Positions 1-9,209 of a stretch of DNA of 64,000 bases are shown piece after piece; the first letter of the stretch is position 1; each line of letters starts with the position of its first letter. A program made the position numbers and the translations under genes. The notes beneath the pieces were generated by a model that saw only the letters and a program-made list of their open reading frames with translations, had not been told where the DNA came from and made no database searches. Source of the stretch: Janthinobacterium sp. Marseille (GTDB taxonomy: Bacteria; Pseudomonadota; Gammaproteobacteria; Burkholderiales; Burkholderiaceae_D). Location of the stretch: NCBI RefSeq assembly GCF_000013625.1, contig NC_009659.1:1612001-1676000 (forward strand), read 5' to 3'.

Positions 1-12
1 ATGCCTCTTTAA
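1..12 (+). CDS. Possible last codons of flgH (L-ring protein), partial
   Basis: The window opens with Met-Pro-Leu followed by a TAA stop. flgH normally lies directly before flgI, and FlgH proteins tend to end in a short hydrophobic tail with a proline near the end, so this could be its C-terminus. Only three codons are visible, so the call rests almost entirely on gene order. Confidence 0.3.
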   Translation: MPL

Positions 13-35
13 TGTCGGGGCAGATAGGATTTACC

Positions 36-1163
36 ATGCATAACGTATCTTTACCTTCGTTGAAAAAATCACTGCAGCTTATTGCCTGCTCGGTTTGCCT
101 GTTGCTGCCTTTTGCGGCGCACTCCGAGCGCCTGAAAGACCTGGCCAGCGTGCAAGGCGTCCGGCAAAACCAATTGATCGGTTATGGCCTGGTGGTCGGT
201 CTTGATGGCAGCGGCGATCAAACCACGCAAACACCATTCACCATCCAAAGCATCGTCAGCATGATGCAGCAAATGGGTGTCAACCTGCCGCAAGGCGTGA
301 ATATGCAGTTGAAGAACGTCGCCGCCGTGATGGTGACGACTTCCTTGCCGGCATTTGCACAACCGGGGCAAACGCTGGATATCACCGTTTCATCGATGGG
401 TAATGCGAAGAGCCTGCGTGGCGGTACTTTGCTGATGACGCCACTGAAAGGTGCGGACGGCCAGATTTACGGTATGGCGCAGGGTAACGTCGTGGTCGGC
501 GGTGTGGGTGCCGCTGCCAATGGCAGCAAGGCGCAGATCAATCACCTGGGTGTCGGTCGTATCTCGGCCGGTGCCACAGTGGAACGTGCAGTACCAAGCA
601 GCCTGGGGCAGGGCGACCAGATTGTCCTCGAATTGAAGGATAGTGATTTCTCTACCGCCAGTCGCGTGGTCGATGCCGTCAATAAACGTTTCGGCCCTGA
701 TACTGCGGCGGCACAGGATGGTCGTGTCATCCGCGTACGTGCGCCTATAAGCAATGATGAACGCGTGAGCTTCCTCGGTGCGCTGGAAAGCATCAATGTC
801 ACACCGGCCCAAGTCAGTGCCAAGGTGATCCTGAATGCACGTACCGGTTCGGTCGTGATGAACCAGGCAGTGACGCTGGATACCTGTGCTGTATCGCACG
901 GCAATCTGTCAGTGGTGATCAATACGCAACCGGTGATCAGCCAGCCGGCACCATTCTCCGGTGGCCAGACCGTGGTGGCACAGCAGTCGCAAATCGAAAT
1001 CAATAAAGATCCGGGCAAGGTCATCCTGCTGAAAAACTCGGCTTCACTGGCAGACGTCGTCAAAGCCCTGAATTCGATCGGTGCGACGCCACAAGACTTG
1101 CTGGCTATCCTGCAAGCGATGAAAGCGTCGGGTTCCTTGCGCGCAGAATTGGAAATTATCTAA
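36..1163 (+). CDS. flgI: Flagellar P-ring protein FlgI
   Basis: FlgI is secreted by Sec and forms the P ring, the bushing around the rod in the peptidoglycan layer. The protein (375 aa from this start) begins with a signal peptide of about 30 residues (basic KK, a hydrophobic core CSVCLLLPF, likely cleavage near AHS/ERLKD). It continues with the family-typical ERLKDLASVQGVRQNQL start of the mature protein and ends in the usual AELEII. I chose ATG 36 over the in-frame ATG at 12 because it is preceded by an AGGAT-type ribosome site and puts the signal peptide at the N-terminus. It is the first gene of a flgI-J-K-L run. Confidence 0.95.
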   Translation: MHNVSLPSLKKSLQLIACSVCLLLPFAAHSERLKDLASVQGVRQNQLIGYGLVVGLDGSGDQTTQTPFTIQSIVSMMQQMGVNLPQGVNMQLKNVAAVMVTTSLPAFAQPGQTLDITVSSMGNAKSLRGGTLLMTPLKGADGQIYGMAQGNVVVGGVGAAANGSKAQINHLGVGRISAGATVERAVPSSLGQGDQIVLELKDSDFSTASRVVDAVNKRFGPDTAAAQDGRVIRVRAPISNDERVSFLGALESINVTPAQVSAKVILNARTGSVVMNQAVTLDTCAVSHGNLSVVINTQPVISQPAPFSGGQTVVAQQSQIEINKDPGKVILLKNSASLADVVKALNSIGATPQDLLAILQAMKASGSLRAELEII

Positions 1164-1170
1164 GCTGAAT

Positions 1171-2121
1171 ATGATTACGCCTGCAGACAATTCGAACAGC
1201 AGCCTGGCGATTGATGCCAAGGGTCTTGAATCGCTCAAACAATCTGCGCGGCAAAATTCGCCTGATTCACTGAAGGCGGCAGCCAAGCAATTCGAAGCAC
1301 TCTTCATGAATATGATCATGAAGAGCATGCGCGAGGCATCGCCGCAGGATGGCATCCTCGATAACCAGCAAACCAAAATGTACACCTCGATGCTGGATCA
1401 GCAGCTGAGCCAGAACATGGCAAGCCGTGGCGTCGGCCTGGCCGATGTACTGATACGCCAGCTATCGAGCAATCAAATGGCAACGGCGGTGACATCGGAT
1501 GGTGCCGATGCAGCGAAGGAATTACCGGATACCTCGAATCTGCGCGCTGAAATCCTGCGCAATATGGCTGAGCGTAATGCGCTGGCACACCAGCGTTCGA
1601 ATGCCGCCCATGCAGCGCAGGCCGGCGGTGGTGCCGCAGTAGCGTCGGCCACCAGCAAGCCGGCACATGTGCAAGCCTTCCAGGACAAGGTAGCCGTGCA
1701 TGCAGAAGAGGCGAGCCGTACCACCGGCATTCCCGCCAAGTTCATGATGGGCCAGGCGGCATTGGAAAGCGGCTGGGGCAAGCGCGTCATGCGTACCGCC
1801 GACGGCAGCAGCAGTAATAATCTGTTCGGCATCAAGGCCGGTCCGGGCTGGAAGGGTAAAACCGTGGATGCGGTGACTACCGAGTACGTCGACGGTGTCG
1901 CGCAAAAACGGGTGGAGAAATTCCGCGCCTACGATAGCTATGCCGATTCTTTCCGTGATTACGCGCAATTGATGCGCAACAATCCGCGTTACGAAAAAGT
2001 GTTGGCCAATGCCAGCGATGCCAAAGGTTTTGCCCAGGGCTTGCAGCGCGCCGGGTATGCAACTGACCCGAATTACGCCACCAAGCTGACCAATATCATC
2101 AATCGCAACTTGTCGGCCTGA
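1171..2121 (+). CDS. flgJ: FlgJ, rod cap and peptidoglycan hydrolase
   Basis: FlgJ has two domains. The N-terminal part (about residues 25-105) caps the growing rod. The C-terminal part (about 165-316) is a GH73-type glucosaminidase that opens the cell wall for rod passage. The hydrolase motif AALESGWGKR is present, with the presumed catalytic Glu at residue 199. Between the domains is an Ala-rich linker (about 135-165). Length (316 aa) matches enterobacterial FlgJ. It starts 7 bases after flgI, so the two are probably co-translated. No signal peptide is present, as expected for a protein exported by the flagellar apparatus. Confidence 0.95.
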   Translation: MITPADNSNSSLAIDAKGLESLKQSARQNSPDSLKAAAKQFEALFMNMIMKSMREASPQDGILDNQQTKMYTSMLDQQLSQNMASRGVGLADVLIRQLSSNQMATAVTSDGADAAKELPDTSNLRAEILRNMAERNALAHQRSNAAHAAQAGGGAAVASATSKPAHVQAFQDKVAVHAEEASRTTGIPAKFMMGQAALESGWGKRVMRTADGSSSNNLFGIKAGPGWKGKTVDAVTTEYVDGVAQKRVEKFRAYDSYADSFRDYAQLMRNNPRYEKVLANASDAKGFAQGLQRAGYATDPNYATKLTNIINRNLSA

Positions 2122-2138
2122 TCACGCCTGGTTTTATG

Positions 2139-2163
2139 GAAAGCACAAGATTTTTGTGCTTTC
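2139..2163 (+). terminator. Perfect hairpin between flgJ and flgK
   Basis: Arms GAAAGCACAA (2139-2148) and TTGTGCTTTC (2154-2163) pair perfectly over 10 bp around a 5-base loop. No T-tract follows, so it may act as an attenuator, RNA-processing site or weak terminator that separates flgIJ from flgKL. Confidence 0.5.
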
Positions 2164-2178
2164 GGCATGATTAGCGGC

Positions 2179-2205
2179 TCAAGTTTTTCATCGATGTGCC
2201 GTACA
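2179..2205 (+). promoter_or_regulatory. Candidate sigma-28 promoter for flgKL
   Basis: TCAAGTTT (2179-2186), an 11-base spacer and GCCGTACA (2198-2205) resemble the FliA consensus TAAAGTTT-N11-GCCGATAA (7/8 and 5/8 matches). It ends 27 bases before the flgK ATG and follows a hairpin, a sensible place for a late-class promoter. The -10 match is imperfect, so this is tentative. Confidence 0.4.
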
Positions 2206-2232
2206 CACGAACATAGAGTCAGAAAATAAATT

Positions 2233-4176
2233 ATGTCCAACTTACTCAGCATTGCCAAATCAGGACTCGCCGCAGCGCAGGCAGGTGTCGCCACGACCGG
2301 ACACAATATTGCCAATGAAAAGACGCCGGGCTATAGCCGTCAGCTGGTGATCCAGTCCTCGCTGGGTGGACAAAATCTGACGGGCGGTGGCTACATCGGT
2401 AACGGTACCAATGTAGACAGCGTCAAACGTATTTTTAACGACTTCCTTGCCGCACAAGTGGTCGCCGCACAATCGAGCACCAGCCAGCTCGATACCTATT
2501 ACGCACAGATGAATAAGGTCAACAATATGTTGGCCGATTCTTCTGTTGGCCTGGCACCGGTCATCCAGAGTTTCTTTAAAGGCATCCAGGACCTGGTAAA
2601 TAACCCGGGTGGTGCTTCGTCACGCCAGGCCATGTTGTCCGGTGCGGAAGCCCTGGTTTCGCGTTTCCAGAGCATGGATGGGCAATTAAGCAGCATGCGG
2701 GCAGGCGTCAATAACGAGATTACCGGCGCAGTCACCAATATCAATGCCTATGCCAAGCAAATCGCACAGCTCAACGATGCGATCGCCAAGGCGCAAAATG
2801 GCAGCGGACAACCGCCGAATGATTTGCTCGATCAGCGCGACCTGCTGGTGGCCGAACTGGCCAAACAAACCAAGGTTTCCATCGTTCAGCAAGCCGGCGA
2901 TTACAACGTGTTTATCGGCAATGGCCAACCGCTGGTGGTCGGTAATAGCAACTACGACCTGGTTACCGTTACGTCGCCTACCGATCCGGGACGCCTCGAA
3001 GTCGGCTACGTTTCCAACGGTACCACCTACACCATTCCGGAAAGTTCGCTGACCGGTGGCAACCTGGGTGGTTTGTTTGAGTATCGCAGCCAGTCACTGG
3101 ATCCGATACAAAATGCGCTGGGACGTATTGCACTTGGCCTGGCCGCTACCTTCAATGCCCAACACAAGTTAGGGCAGGATCAGAATGGCAATCTCGGCGG
3201 TGATTTCTTCAGCCTTGCTTCGCCTGCGGTTACCGGCAGCACCAAAAATACCGGCAATGCCCAGATAGGTGCCAGCATCAGTAACGTTGATGCCCTGACC
3301 ACCAGCGATTATCGCCTGTCATACGACGGCACCAATTACAAGGTGACACGCCTGTCGGACAATGCGTCGATGTATTCGGGTGCAACCTTCCCGGCCGGCA
3401 CGATCGATGGCGTGGATTTCAGTGTCACATCCGGCACCATGGCTTCAGGTGATGAATTCCTCATCCGGCCGACCGTCAATGGCGCATCCGGTCTGAATGT
3501 ATTGATCAAGGATGTGAAAGAGATCGCTGCGGCTACGCCTATCCGTACCGGCGCGCCAACTACGAATACCGGTACCGGTGCGATTAGCGCGGGCAATATT
3601 ACTTCGGCCTTTGATGGTTCTGCAGTGACGACACCTGTCACGCTGACCTACGATTCGGCCGCCAATACGCTGACCGGTTTCCCGGCCGGCATGCCGGTGA
3701 CAGTCACCACCAATGGTGTACCGACCACATTCCCGGCCGGTACACCGGTTACCTATACCGCCGGCTCTGTGATCAGCTTTGGTGGTGCAGAAATCAAAAT
3801 TAGTGGTGCACCGGCCAATGGCGACAAATTTACCATTAGCGCCAATACCAATGGCGACGGTGATAATCGCAATATGCTGGCGCTGGGCGAACTGCAGACC
3901 AAGAACGTACTGCAAGGCGGTACTGCCAGCTATAACAGCGCATACAGCCAACTGGTCAGCCTGGTCGGTAATAAAACACGTGAACTGCAAACCAATAGTG
4001 CGTCCGAAGGCGCATTGCTGAAACAGATGCAGACCGCGCAACAATCCGAATCAGGTGTCAATCTTGATGAGGAAGCAACCAATCTGTTGCGCTATCAACA
4101 GGCTTACCAGGCATCCGGCAAAGTGATGCAGGCAGTCAGCGATATGTTCGATGTGTTGATTTCTTTAGGTCGATAA
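2233..4176 (+). CDS. flgK: FlgK, hook-associated protein 1
   Basis: FlgK is the first hook-filament junction protein, exported through the flagellar channel. The N-terminus carries the conserved rod/hook signature (SIAKSGLAAAQAGVATTGHNIAN) and the C-terminus the coiled-coil ending RYQQAYQASGKVMQAV...MFDVLISLGR. At 647 aa it is longer than enterobacterial FlgK (about 550). The extra length is in the middle (about residues 330-545), which is rich in Thr, Gly and Asn and contains two copies of a GD-x-F-type module (about 381-414 and 507-539) that recurs in FlgL. It lies 111 bases after flgJ. Confidence 0.96.
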   Translation: MSNLLSIAKSGLAAAQAGVATTGHNIANEKTPGYSRQLVIQSSLGGQNLTGGGYIGNGTNVDSVKRIFNDFLAAQVVAAQSSTSQLDTYYAQMNKVNNMLADSSVGLAPVIQSFFKGIQDLVNNPGGASSRQAMLSGAEALVSRFQSMDGQLSSMRAGVNNEITGAVTNINAYAKQIAQLNDAIAKAQNGSGQPPNDLLDQRDLLVAELAKQTKVSIVQQAGDYNVFIGNGQPLVVGNSNYDLVTVTSPTDPGRLEVGYVSNGTTYTIPESSLTGGNLGGLFEYRSQSLDPIQNALGRIALGLAATFNAQHKLGQDQNGNLGGDFFSLASPAVTGSTKNTGNAQIGASISNVDALTTSDYRLSYDGTNYKVTRLSDNASMYSGATFPAGTIDGVDFSVTSGTMASGDEFLIRPTVNGASGLNVLIKDVKEIAAATPIRTGAPTTNTGTGAISAGNITSAFDGSAVTTPVTLTYDSAANTLTGFPAGMPVTVTTNGVPTTFPAGTPVTYTAGSVISFGGAEIKISGAPANGDKFTISANTNGDGDNRNMLALGELQTKNVLQGGTASYNSAYSQLVSLVGNKTRELQTNSASEGALLKQMQTAQQSESGVNLDEEATNLLRYQQAYQASGKVMQAVSDMFDVLISLGR

Positions 4177-4188
4177 GGATTACTGATC

Positions 4189-5403
4189 ATGCGCATTAGC
4201 ACGAATACGATATTTGAAATGGGCTCGGGCAAGATCGGCGATATGACCCTTGCCATGTTCAAGACCCAGCAACAAATTGCAAGTGGGCTTCGTATTCTGT
4301 CGCCGGCTGATGATCCGGTTGCCGCTGCTGCTGCCCTGGGTATAGACCAGGCGATTTCGATTAATAATCAGTTCGCTACCAATCGTGCGAACGCGAAAAG
4401 CGCCTTATCGGAAGAAGAGAGTGTGTTGCAAAGCGTGACGACATTGCTGCAGTCAATCAAGACTTCGGTGGTCGGTTCCGGTAATGCCTCGATGGACGAT
4501 TCGCAGCGCCAGGCGTACGTGACGCAATTGCGGAACAATTTCGAGGAATTGCTGGGACTGGCGAATACGCGCGGTGCCAACGGTGACTATCTGTTTGGCG
4601 GATACCAGGTAGGAAACAAACCGTTTACGGAATCGGCCGGCGGTGCGGTTTATAGCGGTGACCAGGGACAACGCATGCTGCAAGTCGGCGCGGCCCGTCA
4701 ACTATCATCCAGCGATTCCGGTTCTTCCATCTTTGAAGGTGGCATGACAGGTAACGGTCGCTTCCAGACTTCGGCCAGCAACGCCAATACCGGTAGCGGT
4801 CTCATCAGTACCGGTTCGGTGACAGACTTGTCGCTACTGACCGGTGCCAAATACGATATTACCTTCAGCATTGATGCGGCCGGTGCGACGACTTACCTGG
4901 TCACGCAAACGCCACCACCGGCAACTCCGGCGACGCCACAGCCTTACGTCAGCGGCCAGGCGATTACCTTTGACGGCATGACCTTTGACGTGAAAGGCGT
5001 ACCGGCAAATGGCGATACCTTTAGCATCGAGCCAAGTACCAACCAGAGCATTTTCACGACGATCACGGATTTGTTGAATGTACTGTCAACATCCACCACA
5101 GGTGAGGGCGGCAAGACGCGCCTGACGAATGGCCTGAGTATCGCGAATAATAATATCGATAATGCGCTGGCGAACATTTCCAAAGTACGGACCACGGTCG
5201 GTACGCGCCTGCAGGAAATTGACAACCTCGACAACGTCGGTTCGAACCTGACGCTGCAATACACCGATACCCTGAAGCAGTTGCAGGAGATCGATCCGAT
5301 TGAAGCCTATTCACGCTTTACGCAGCAACAGTTTGCCCTGGATGCGGCGCAAAAGACCTTCATCAAAATCGCCGGCTTGTCCCTCTTCAATATGCTGAGC
5401 TGA
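4189..5403 (+). CDS. flgL: FlgL, hook-associated protein 3
   Basis: FlgL is the second junction protein between hook and filament. It is flagellin-like: the N-terminal helix (MRISTNTIFEMGSGKIGDM, then LRILSPADDPVAAA) and the C-terminal helix (about residues 300-404) frame a variable middle. At 404 aa it is longer than E. coli FlgL (317). The middle (about 195-290) has a Pro/Thr-rich stretch and one copy (252-284) of the module also found twice in FlgK. It follows flgK by 12 bases and ends just before a terminator shared with the convergent fliR. Confidence 0.95.
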   Translation: MRISTNTIFEMGSGKIGDMTLAMFKTQQQIASGLRILSPADDPVAAAAALGIDQAISINNQFATNRANAKSALSEEESVLQSVTTLLQSIKTSVVGSGNASMDDSQRQAYVTQLRNNFEELLGLANTRGANGDYLFGGYQVGNKPFTESAGGAVYSGDQGQRMLQVGAARQLSSSDSGSSIFEGGMTGNGRFQTSASNANTGSGLISTGSVTDLSLLTGAKYDITFSIDAAGATTYLVTQTPPPATPATPQPYVSGQAITFDGMTFDVKGVPANGDTFSIEPSTNQSIFTTITDLLNVLSTSTTGEGGKTRLTNGLSIANNNIDNALANISKVRTTVGTRLQEIDNLDNVGSNLTLQYTDTLKQLQEIDPIEAYSRFTQQQFALDAAQKTFIKIAGLSLFNMLS

Positions 5404-5419
5404 TCCGGCCTGACCCAAT

Positions 5420-5453
5420 AAAAAAGGCTTGCCCTGATCGGCAAGCCTTTTTT
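5420..5453. terminator. Bidirectional terminator between flgL and fliR
   Basis: AAGGCTTGCC pairs with GGCAAGCCTT around a short loop. An A-run lies on the left and a T-run on the right, so it can terminate both flgL (+) and fliR (-). Confidence 0.9.
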
Positions 5454-5482
5454 ATTTCCGGCAGCATGCCGGTACGCTGTGT

Positions 5483-6274
5483 CTAGTTGAGCGGCGTCAT
5501 CGCTACCGTAATTCTTCCCATCGCATCTATGCCTTCCTGCATCAAATTAATGATGGGATTCATCAGGTAAGGCAGCACGATGCCTATCATGATGAAGCCG
5601 ACACCGATGGTGATCGGGAAGCCGATACCGAAAATGTTCAGTTGTGGCGCGGCACGCGTCAGGATACCGAGTGCGATATTGGTAATCAGCAAGGCGGCCA
5701 CGATAGGCAGCGACAGCTGGACGCCGGCACTGAATATACGGCCACCCCATTTCACGACTTCCAGCATGCCGCCGGCCGAGAGGAAGCTGCTGCTGATCGG
5801 GAGCATTTCAAAGCTTTGTGCCAATGTCGACAGCACGACCAGGTGCAGATTGGTCGCGAGGTAAATCATCAGGGTCAACAAGGCCAGGAACTGGCTGATG
5901 GCGGAAGAACGCGCACGTGTCTGTGGATCGAAGAAGCTGGCAAAGCCCAGACCCATCGTCATGCCGATAATCTCACCGGCCATTTCGACCCCGGCGAAGG
6001 TGATACGCATCGCAAAGCCTATCGATAACCCGATGATCAATTGTTGCGCCAGGATCAGCAAGCCTTGCAGTGACATCGGATCCAGTGCCGGCATCGCAGG
6101 GACGGTCGGCGCAATGATCATCGCCAGCAGGATGCCGAGGCCGATTTTGACACGTGCCGGTACGCTGACATTGCCGAACAGCGGGGCGACCGAGATCATG
6201 CCGATGATGCGCGTGAGCGGCCACAGGAAGGCGGCAATCCAGGTATTCAGTTCGGCGCTGGTAAGGGAAATCAT
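5483..6274 (-). CDS. fliR: FliR, flagellar export gate protein
   Basis: FliR is an inner-membrane subunit of the flagellar type III export gate, forming the channel core with FliP and FliQ. The 263-aa protein is highly hydrophobic with about six membrane segments. It carries the typical N-terminal LNTWIAAFLWPLTRIIGMISVAP-type start and the central GEIIGMTMGLGFASFFDPQ region. It is the last gene of the fliL-R run. A 49-base gap separates it from fliQ. Confidence 0.95.
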   Translation of the reverse strand: MISLTSAELNTWIAAFLWPLTRIIGMISVAPLFGNVSVPARVKIGLGILLAMIIAPTVPAMPALDPMSLQGLLILAQQLIIGLSIGFAMRITFAGVEMAGEIIGMTMGLGFASFFDPQTRARSSAISQFLALLTLMIYLATNLHLVVLSTLAQSFEMLPISSSFLSAGGMLEVVKWGGRIFSAGVQLSLPIVAALLITNIALGILTRAAPQLNIFGIGFPITIGVGFIMIGIVLPYLMNPIINLMQEGIDAMGRITVAMTPLN

Positions 6275-6323
6275 GCGATGGTGCCGGATGCGCTGTGAGC
6301 GACAGCAGTGCCTGGATACGGCA

Positions 6324-6593
6324 CTAGCTGACGTAGAGCGGGATATTGGTGAACATCTCGCGCATGTAATCGAGTAATACCGTTAGCATCCACGGACCGG
6401 CGACCACGAGTGCGACAAAGATGCCGATCAGCTTCGGGATGAAGGAGAGGGTGGTTTCATTGATCTGCGTCGCAGCCTGGAAAATACTGACAATCAAGCC
6501 TATGCCGAGGGCGACCAGCAACATCGGCGCCGCCACCATCAAGGTAACTTCAATCGCGTGACGGCCCATGGTCATGACGGTTTCAGGTGTCAT
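6324..6593 (-). CDS. fliQ: FliQ, flagellar export gate protein
   Basis: FliQ is a small export gate subunit (89 aa here, the usual length) with two membrane helices, about residues 17-38 and 52-75. I place the start at the internal ATG (MTPETVMTMGRHAIE), which matches FliQ N-termini. An upstream ATG at 6620 would add nine residues and overlap fliP. It sits between fliP and fliR, the standard order. Confidence 0.94.
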   Translation of the reverse strand: MTPETVMTMGRHAIEVTLMVAAPMLLVALGIGLIVSIFQAATQINETTLSFIPKLIGIFVALVVAGPWMLTVLLDYMREMFTNIPLYVS

Positions 6594-6600
6594 AGCGTCC

Positions 6601-7371
6601 TCAGTAGAAACTTTGCGCAAGTGAGCCGATCAGCAATTGCCAGCCATCGACCAGAACGAAGAGCATCAGCTTGAAGGGCAGCGCCACAATGGCCGGCGAC
6701 ACCATCATCATACCCATGGACATCAACACACTGGCGACCACCATATCGATGATCAGGAAGGGGATGAAGATCGCAAAACTGATCTGGAATGCGGTTTTCA
6801 ATTCACTGGTGACAAATGCAGGTACCAATATACGCAAGGGGATGTCTTCCGGTCCTTGTAATTCCGGTCCCTTCGACAGCTTGACGTAGAGTGCCAGGTC
6901 GGATTCACGCGTTTGCTTGATCATGAAGGTCTTCAATGGCGCGACTGCCTTGTCCAGCGCTTCCTGCATCTGTATCTTGTTTTGCGAAAAAGGCTGGTAG
7001 GCATCGACATAAATCTTGTCGAGTACCGGGCTCATGACGAACAGGGTCAGGAACAGGGACAGGCCGATGATGACCTGGTTCGGTGGCGAGCTTTGCGTAC
7101 CCAGCGCCTGACGCAGCAGCGACAGCACGATGATGATGCGGGTGAAGCTGGTCATCATCAGCAGTACGGCCGGCAGGAAGGACAGCCCGGTCAGCAGCAG
7201 CAGTGTTTGCAGGCTGAGTGAATAGGTTTGGCCGCCGCCTGGTGCCGGCGAGCTGGTGAATGCGGGCAGGCCGGCTTGTTGCGCCATCGCGGCAACCGGC
7301 AAAGCCAGGAGCAGCAGCGGCAACGCACGGCGCAGCAGTGGGGAAATATTATTGGCCATTGCGTTTTTCAA
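6601..7371 (-). CDS. fliP: FliP, flagellar export gate protein
   Basis: FliP is the main pore-forming subunit of the export gate. The protein has a signal sequence at the N-terminus ([19 protein letters not shown]), a short periplasmic segment, then about four membrane helices. The family motif around [20 protein letters not shown] is intact, as is the C-terminal [16 protein letters not shown]. Two starts are possible, 7371 and 7359; both overlap the end of fliO, so translation is probably coupled. Length is 252-256 aa, normal for the family. Confidence 0.95.
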   Translation of the reverse strand: MKNAMANNISPLLRRALPLLLLALPVAAMAQQAGLPAFTSSPAPGGGQTYSLSLQTLLLLTGLSFLPAVLLMMTSFTRIIIVLSLLRQALGTQSSPPNQVIIGLSLFLTLFVMSPVLDKIYVDAYQPFSQNKIQMQEALDKAVAPLKTFMIKQTRESDLALYVKLSKGPELQGPEDIPLRILVPAFVTSELKTAFQISFAIFIPFLIIDMVVASVLMSMGMMMVSPAIVALPFKLMLFVLVDGWQLLIGSLAQSFY

Positions 7372-7798
7372 TTGTTTGCGCGAGCCAGGACGAGAAGTTG
7401 CCGGAAGACGGCGCTTCAGGTGTCAGCGTGGTTTCCTGCTTTTGCATGGTGGCCAGCGAGTTGACGCGACCTGGTGCCACGCCGACGACTATCCATTGAT
7501 CGGCGATTTCAACCACAACCACACGTTCACGGCTGCCAACACTGACGCCGCCGACGATTTTGATATTGGCGTTGCTGATACCTTTGGCGGTATTGAAACG
7601 ACGCAGCAGCCAGGCTGCCCCGGCCATCAGCGCGAGTACGACGACCAGGCCGAGCAAGACCTGGAACAGATTACCTGCGGTGGAAGGAACTGCGCTGCCG
7701 GTGGTGACGGTAGCTGCGGTTTCAGCGTAGGCAGTGCTGGCGCTGAACGCGACCGTGAGTAGTGCCGAACGCAGTAAGACAGGGTGAAGACAAATCAT
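7349..7798 (-). CDS. fliO: FliO, export gate assembly protein
   Basis: FliO is a small membrane protein that stabilises FliP during export gate assembly. The 149-aa product has an N-terminal hydrophobic leader, then one membrane helix (about residues 43-66, [20 protein letters not shown]) followed at once by LLRRF, and a cytoplasmic beta-rich domain with the pattern [20 protein letters not shown]. It overlaps fliN by four bases (ATGA) and runs into fliP. Confidence 0.9.
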   Translation of the reverse strand: MICLHPVLLRSALLTVAFSASTAYAETAATVTTGSAVPSTAGNLFQVLLGLVVVLALMAGAAWLLRRFNTAKGISNANIKIVGGVSVGSRERVVVVEIADQWIVVGVAPGRVNSLATMQKQETTLTPEAPSSGNFSSWLAQTIEKRNGQ

Positions 7799-8214
7799 CG
7801 GTTCAGTTTTCGAATGCGTTCCGCAGGTGTGATGATGTCGGTCAGGCGAATGCCGAACTTATCGTTGACGACAACCACTTCGCCCTGGGCGATCAGGCAG
7901 CCGTTGACCAATACGTCCATCGGCTCACCGGCCAGGCCGTCGAGCTCGACAACCGAACCTTGTGCCAGTTGCAGCAGGTTTTTGATCGCGATCTTGGTGC
8001 GGCCGAGTTCAACCGTCAGTTGTACCGGGATATCGAGGATGAAGTCGATGTCGTTGTGGGTACCTGTCTTCAGGTCACCACCGGCAAAATCCTTGAATAC
8101 GGTAGCGGATGCAGGCTTGGCGTCGATGGCGGCAGCTTCGGTCTGCTCCTGCTCGGCCATCGCTGCACCCCAATCGTCTTCTACTGTGGTTTGCGGTTCG
8201 TTTTCATCAGCCAT
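7795..8214 (-). CDS. fliN: FliN, C-ring switch protein
   Basis: FliN forms the bottom of the C ring with FliM and binds FliH to dock the export ATPase. The C-terminal SpoA domain (about residues 60-139) is intact, including DIPVQLTVELGRTKIAIKNLL and the closing FGIRLTDIITPAERIRKL. The first 50 residues are acidic and variable, as usual. The gene overlaps fliM by eight bases. Confidence 0.95.
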   Translation of the reverse strand: MADENEPQTTVEDDWGAAMAEQEQTEAAAIDAKPASATVFKDFAGGDLKTGTHNDIDFILDIPVQLTVELGRTKIAIKNLLQLAQGSVVELDGLAGEPMDVLVNGCLIAQGEVVVVNDKFGIRLTDIITPAERIRKLNR

Positions 8215-9205
8215 GATCTTCTCCTTGCGTTGTATCGTTTGCGCTGTAGATCAGTTTTTCCACGCGCAATGCGTATTGTCCATTCAGTTTTCCGTACGAG
8301 CATTCCATCACTGGCACGCTGTCCACTTCGGCGGTAATCGTATCCGGCACGGCGATAGGGATGATGTCGCCTTTTTGCATATTCAGGATGTCACCCAGGG
8401 TTACCTTGGCCGAACCCATATTCGCCAGGATTTCCACTTCGGCGGTCTGGATTTGCTGTGTCATCAGGCGGATCCAGCGCTTGTCCATTTCAAGTGTTTC
8501 ACCCTGCATGCTGCTGGTCAGCAAATCGCGGATCGGTTCGATCATCGCGTACGGGGTGCAGAAGTGCATATCGCCGCTGACCGGACCGAGTTCGATAGTG
8601 AAGGTAGTGGCTACCACGACTTCATTCGGGGTCGCGATATTGGCGAACTGGGTGTTCATTTCCGAACGGATGTATTCAAACTCAACCGGATACACCGGTT
8701 CCCACGACTTGGCGTAGGTTTCGAAAATGATGCCGAGTATGCGCTGGATGATGCGTTGTTCGGTTTGAGTAAAGTCGCGACCTTCGACCCGGGTATGGAA
8801 GCGGCCATCGCCACCGAACAGATTGTCGACCAGCAGGAATACCAGGTTCGGATCGAGCACGATCAGGCCGGTACCACGCAGCGGCTTCATGTGGATCAGG
8901 TTCAGGTTGGTCGGTACCACCAGGTTGCGGATGAATTCGCTGTACTTGGAAACGCGGACCGGACCGATCGATACTTCGGCACTACGGTGCAGGAAGTTGA
9001 AGAGGCCGATGCGCAGCAGGCGCGAGAAGCGTTCATTGATAATTTCCAGCGTAGGCATCCGGCCACGGACGATACGTTCCTGGGTCGCCAGATTGTACGG
9101 GCGCACGCCCGCTGAGTCTTCCGGCTTGCCGGTCTCATCCTGATCGCCGTTGACGCCTTTTAGCAGCGCATCAACTTCTTCTTGAGAGAGGAAATTATCA
9201 GCCAT
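8207..9205 (-). CDS. fliM: FliM, C-ring switch protein
   Basis: FliM is the rotor switch protein that receives phospho-CheY. The CheY-binding motif is at the N-terminus (LSQEEVDALL, residues 5-14). The middle CheC-like domain (about 50-230) includes GRMPTLEIINERFSRLLR, and a C-terminal SpoA domain (about 250-320) closes the protein. Length is 332 aa, as expected. It begins four bases after fliL. Confidence 0.96.
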   Translation of the reverse strand: MADNFLSQEEVDALLKGVNGDQDETGKPEDSAGVRPYNLATQERIVRGRMPTLEIINERFSRLLRIGLFNFLHRSAEVSIGPVRVSKYSEFIRNLVVPTNLNLIHMKPLRGTGLIVLDPNLVFLLVDNLFGGDGRFHTRVEGRDFTQTEQRIIQRILGIIFETYAKSWEPVYPVEFEYIRSEMNTQFANIATPNEVVVATTFTIELGPVSGDMHFCTPYAMIEPIRDLLTSSMQGETLEMDKRWIRLMTQQIQTAEVEILANMGSAKVTLGDILNMQKGDIIPIAVPDTITAEVDSVPVMECSYGKLNGQYALRVEKLIYSANDTTQGEDHG

Positions 9206-9209
9206 GGTC

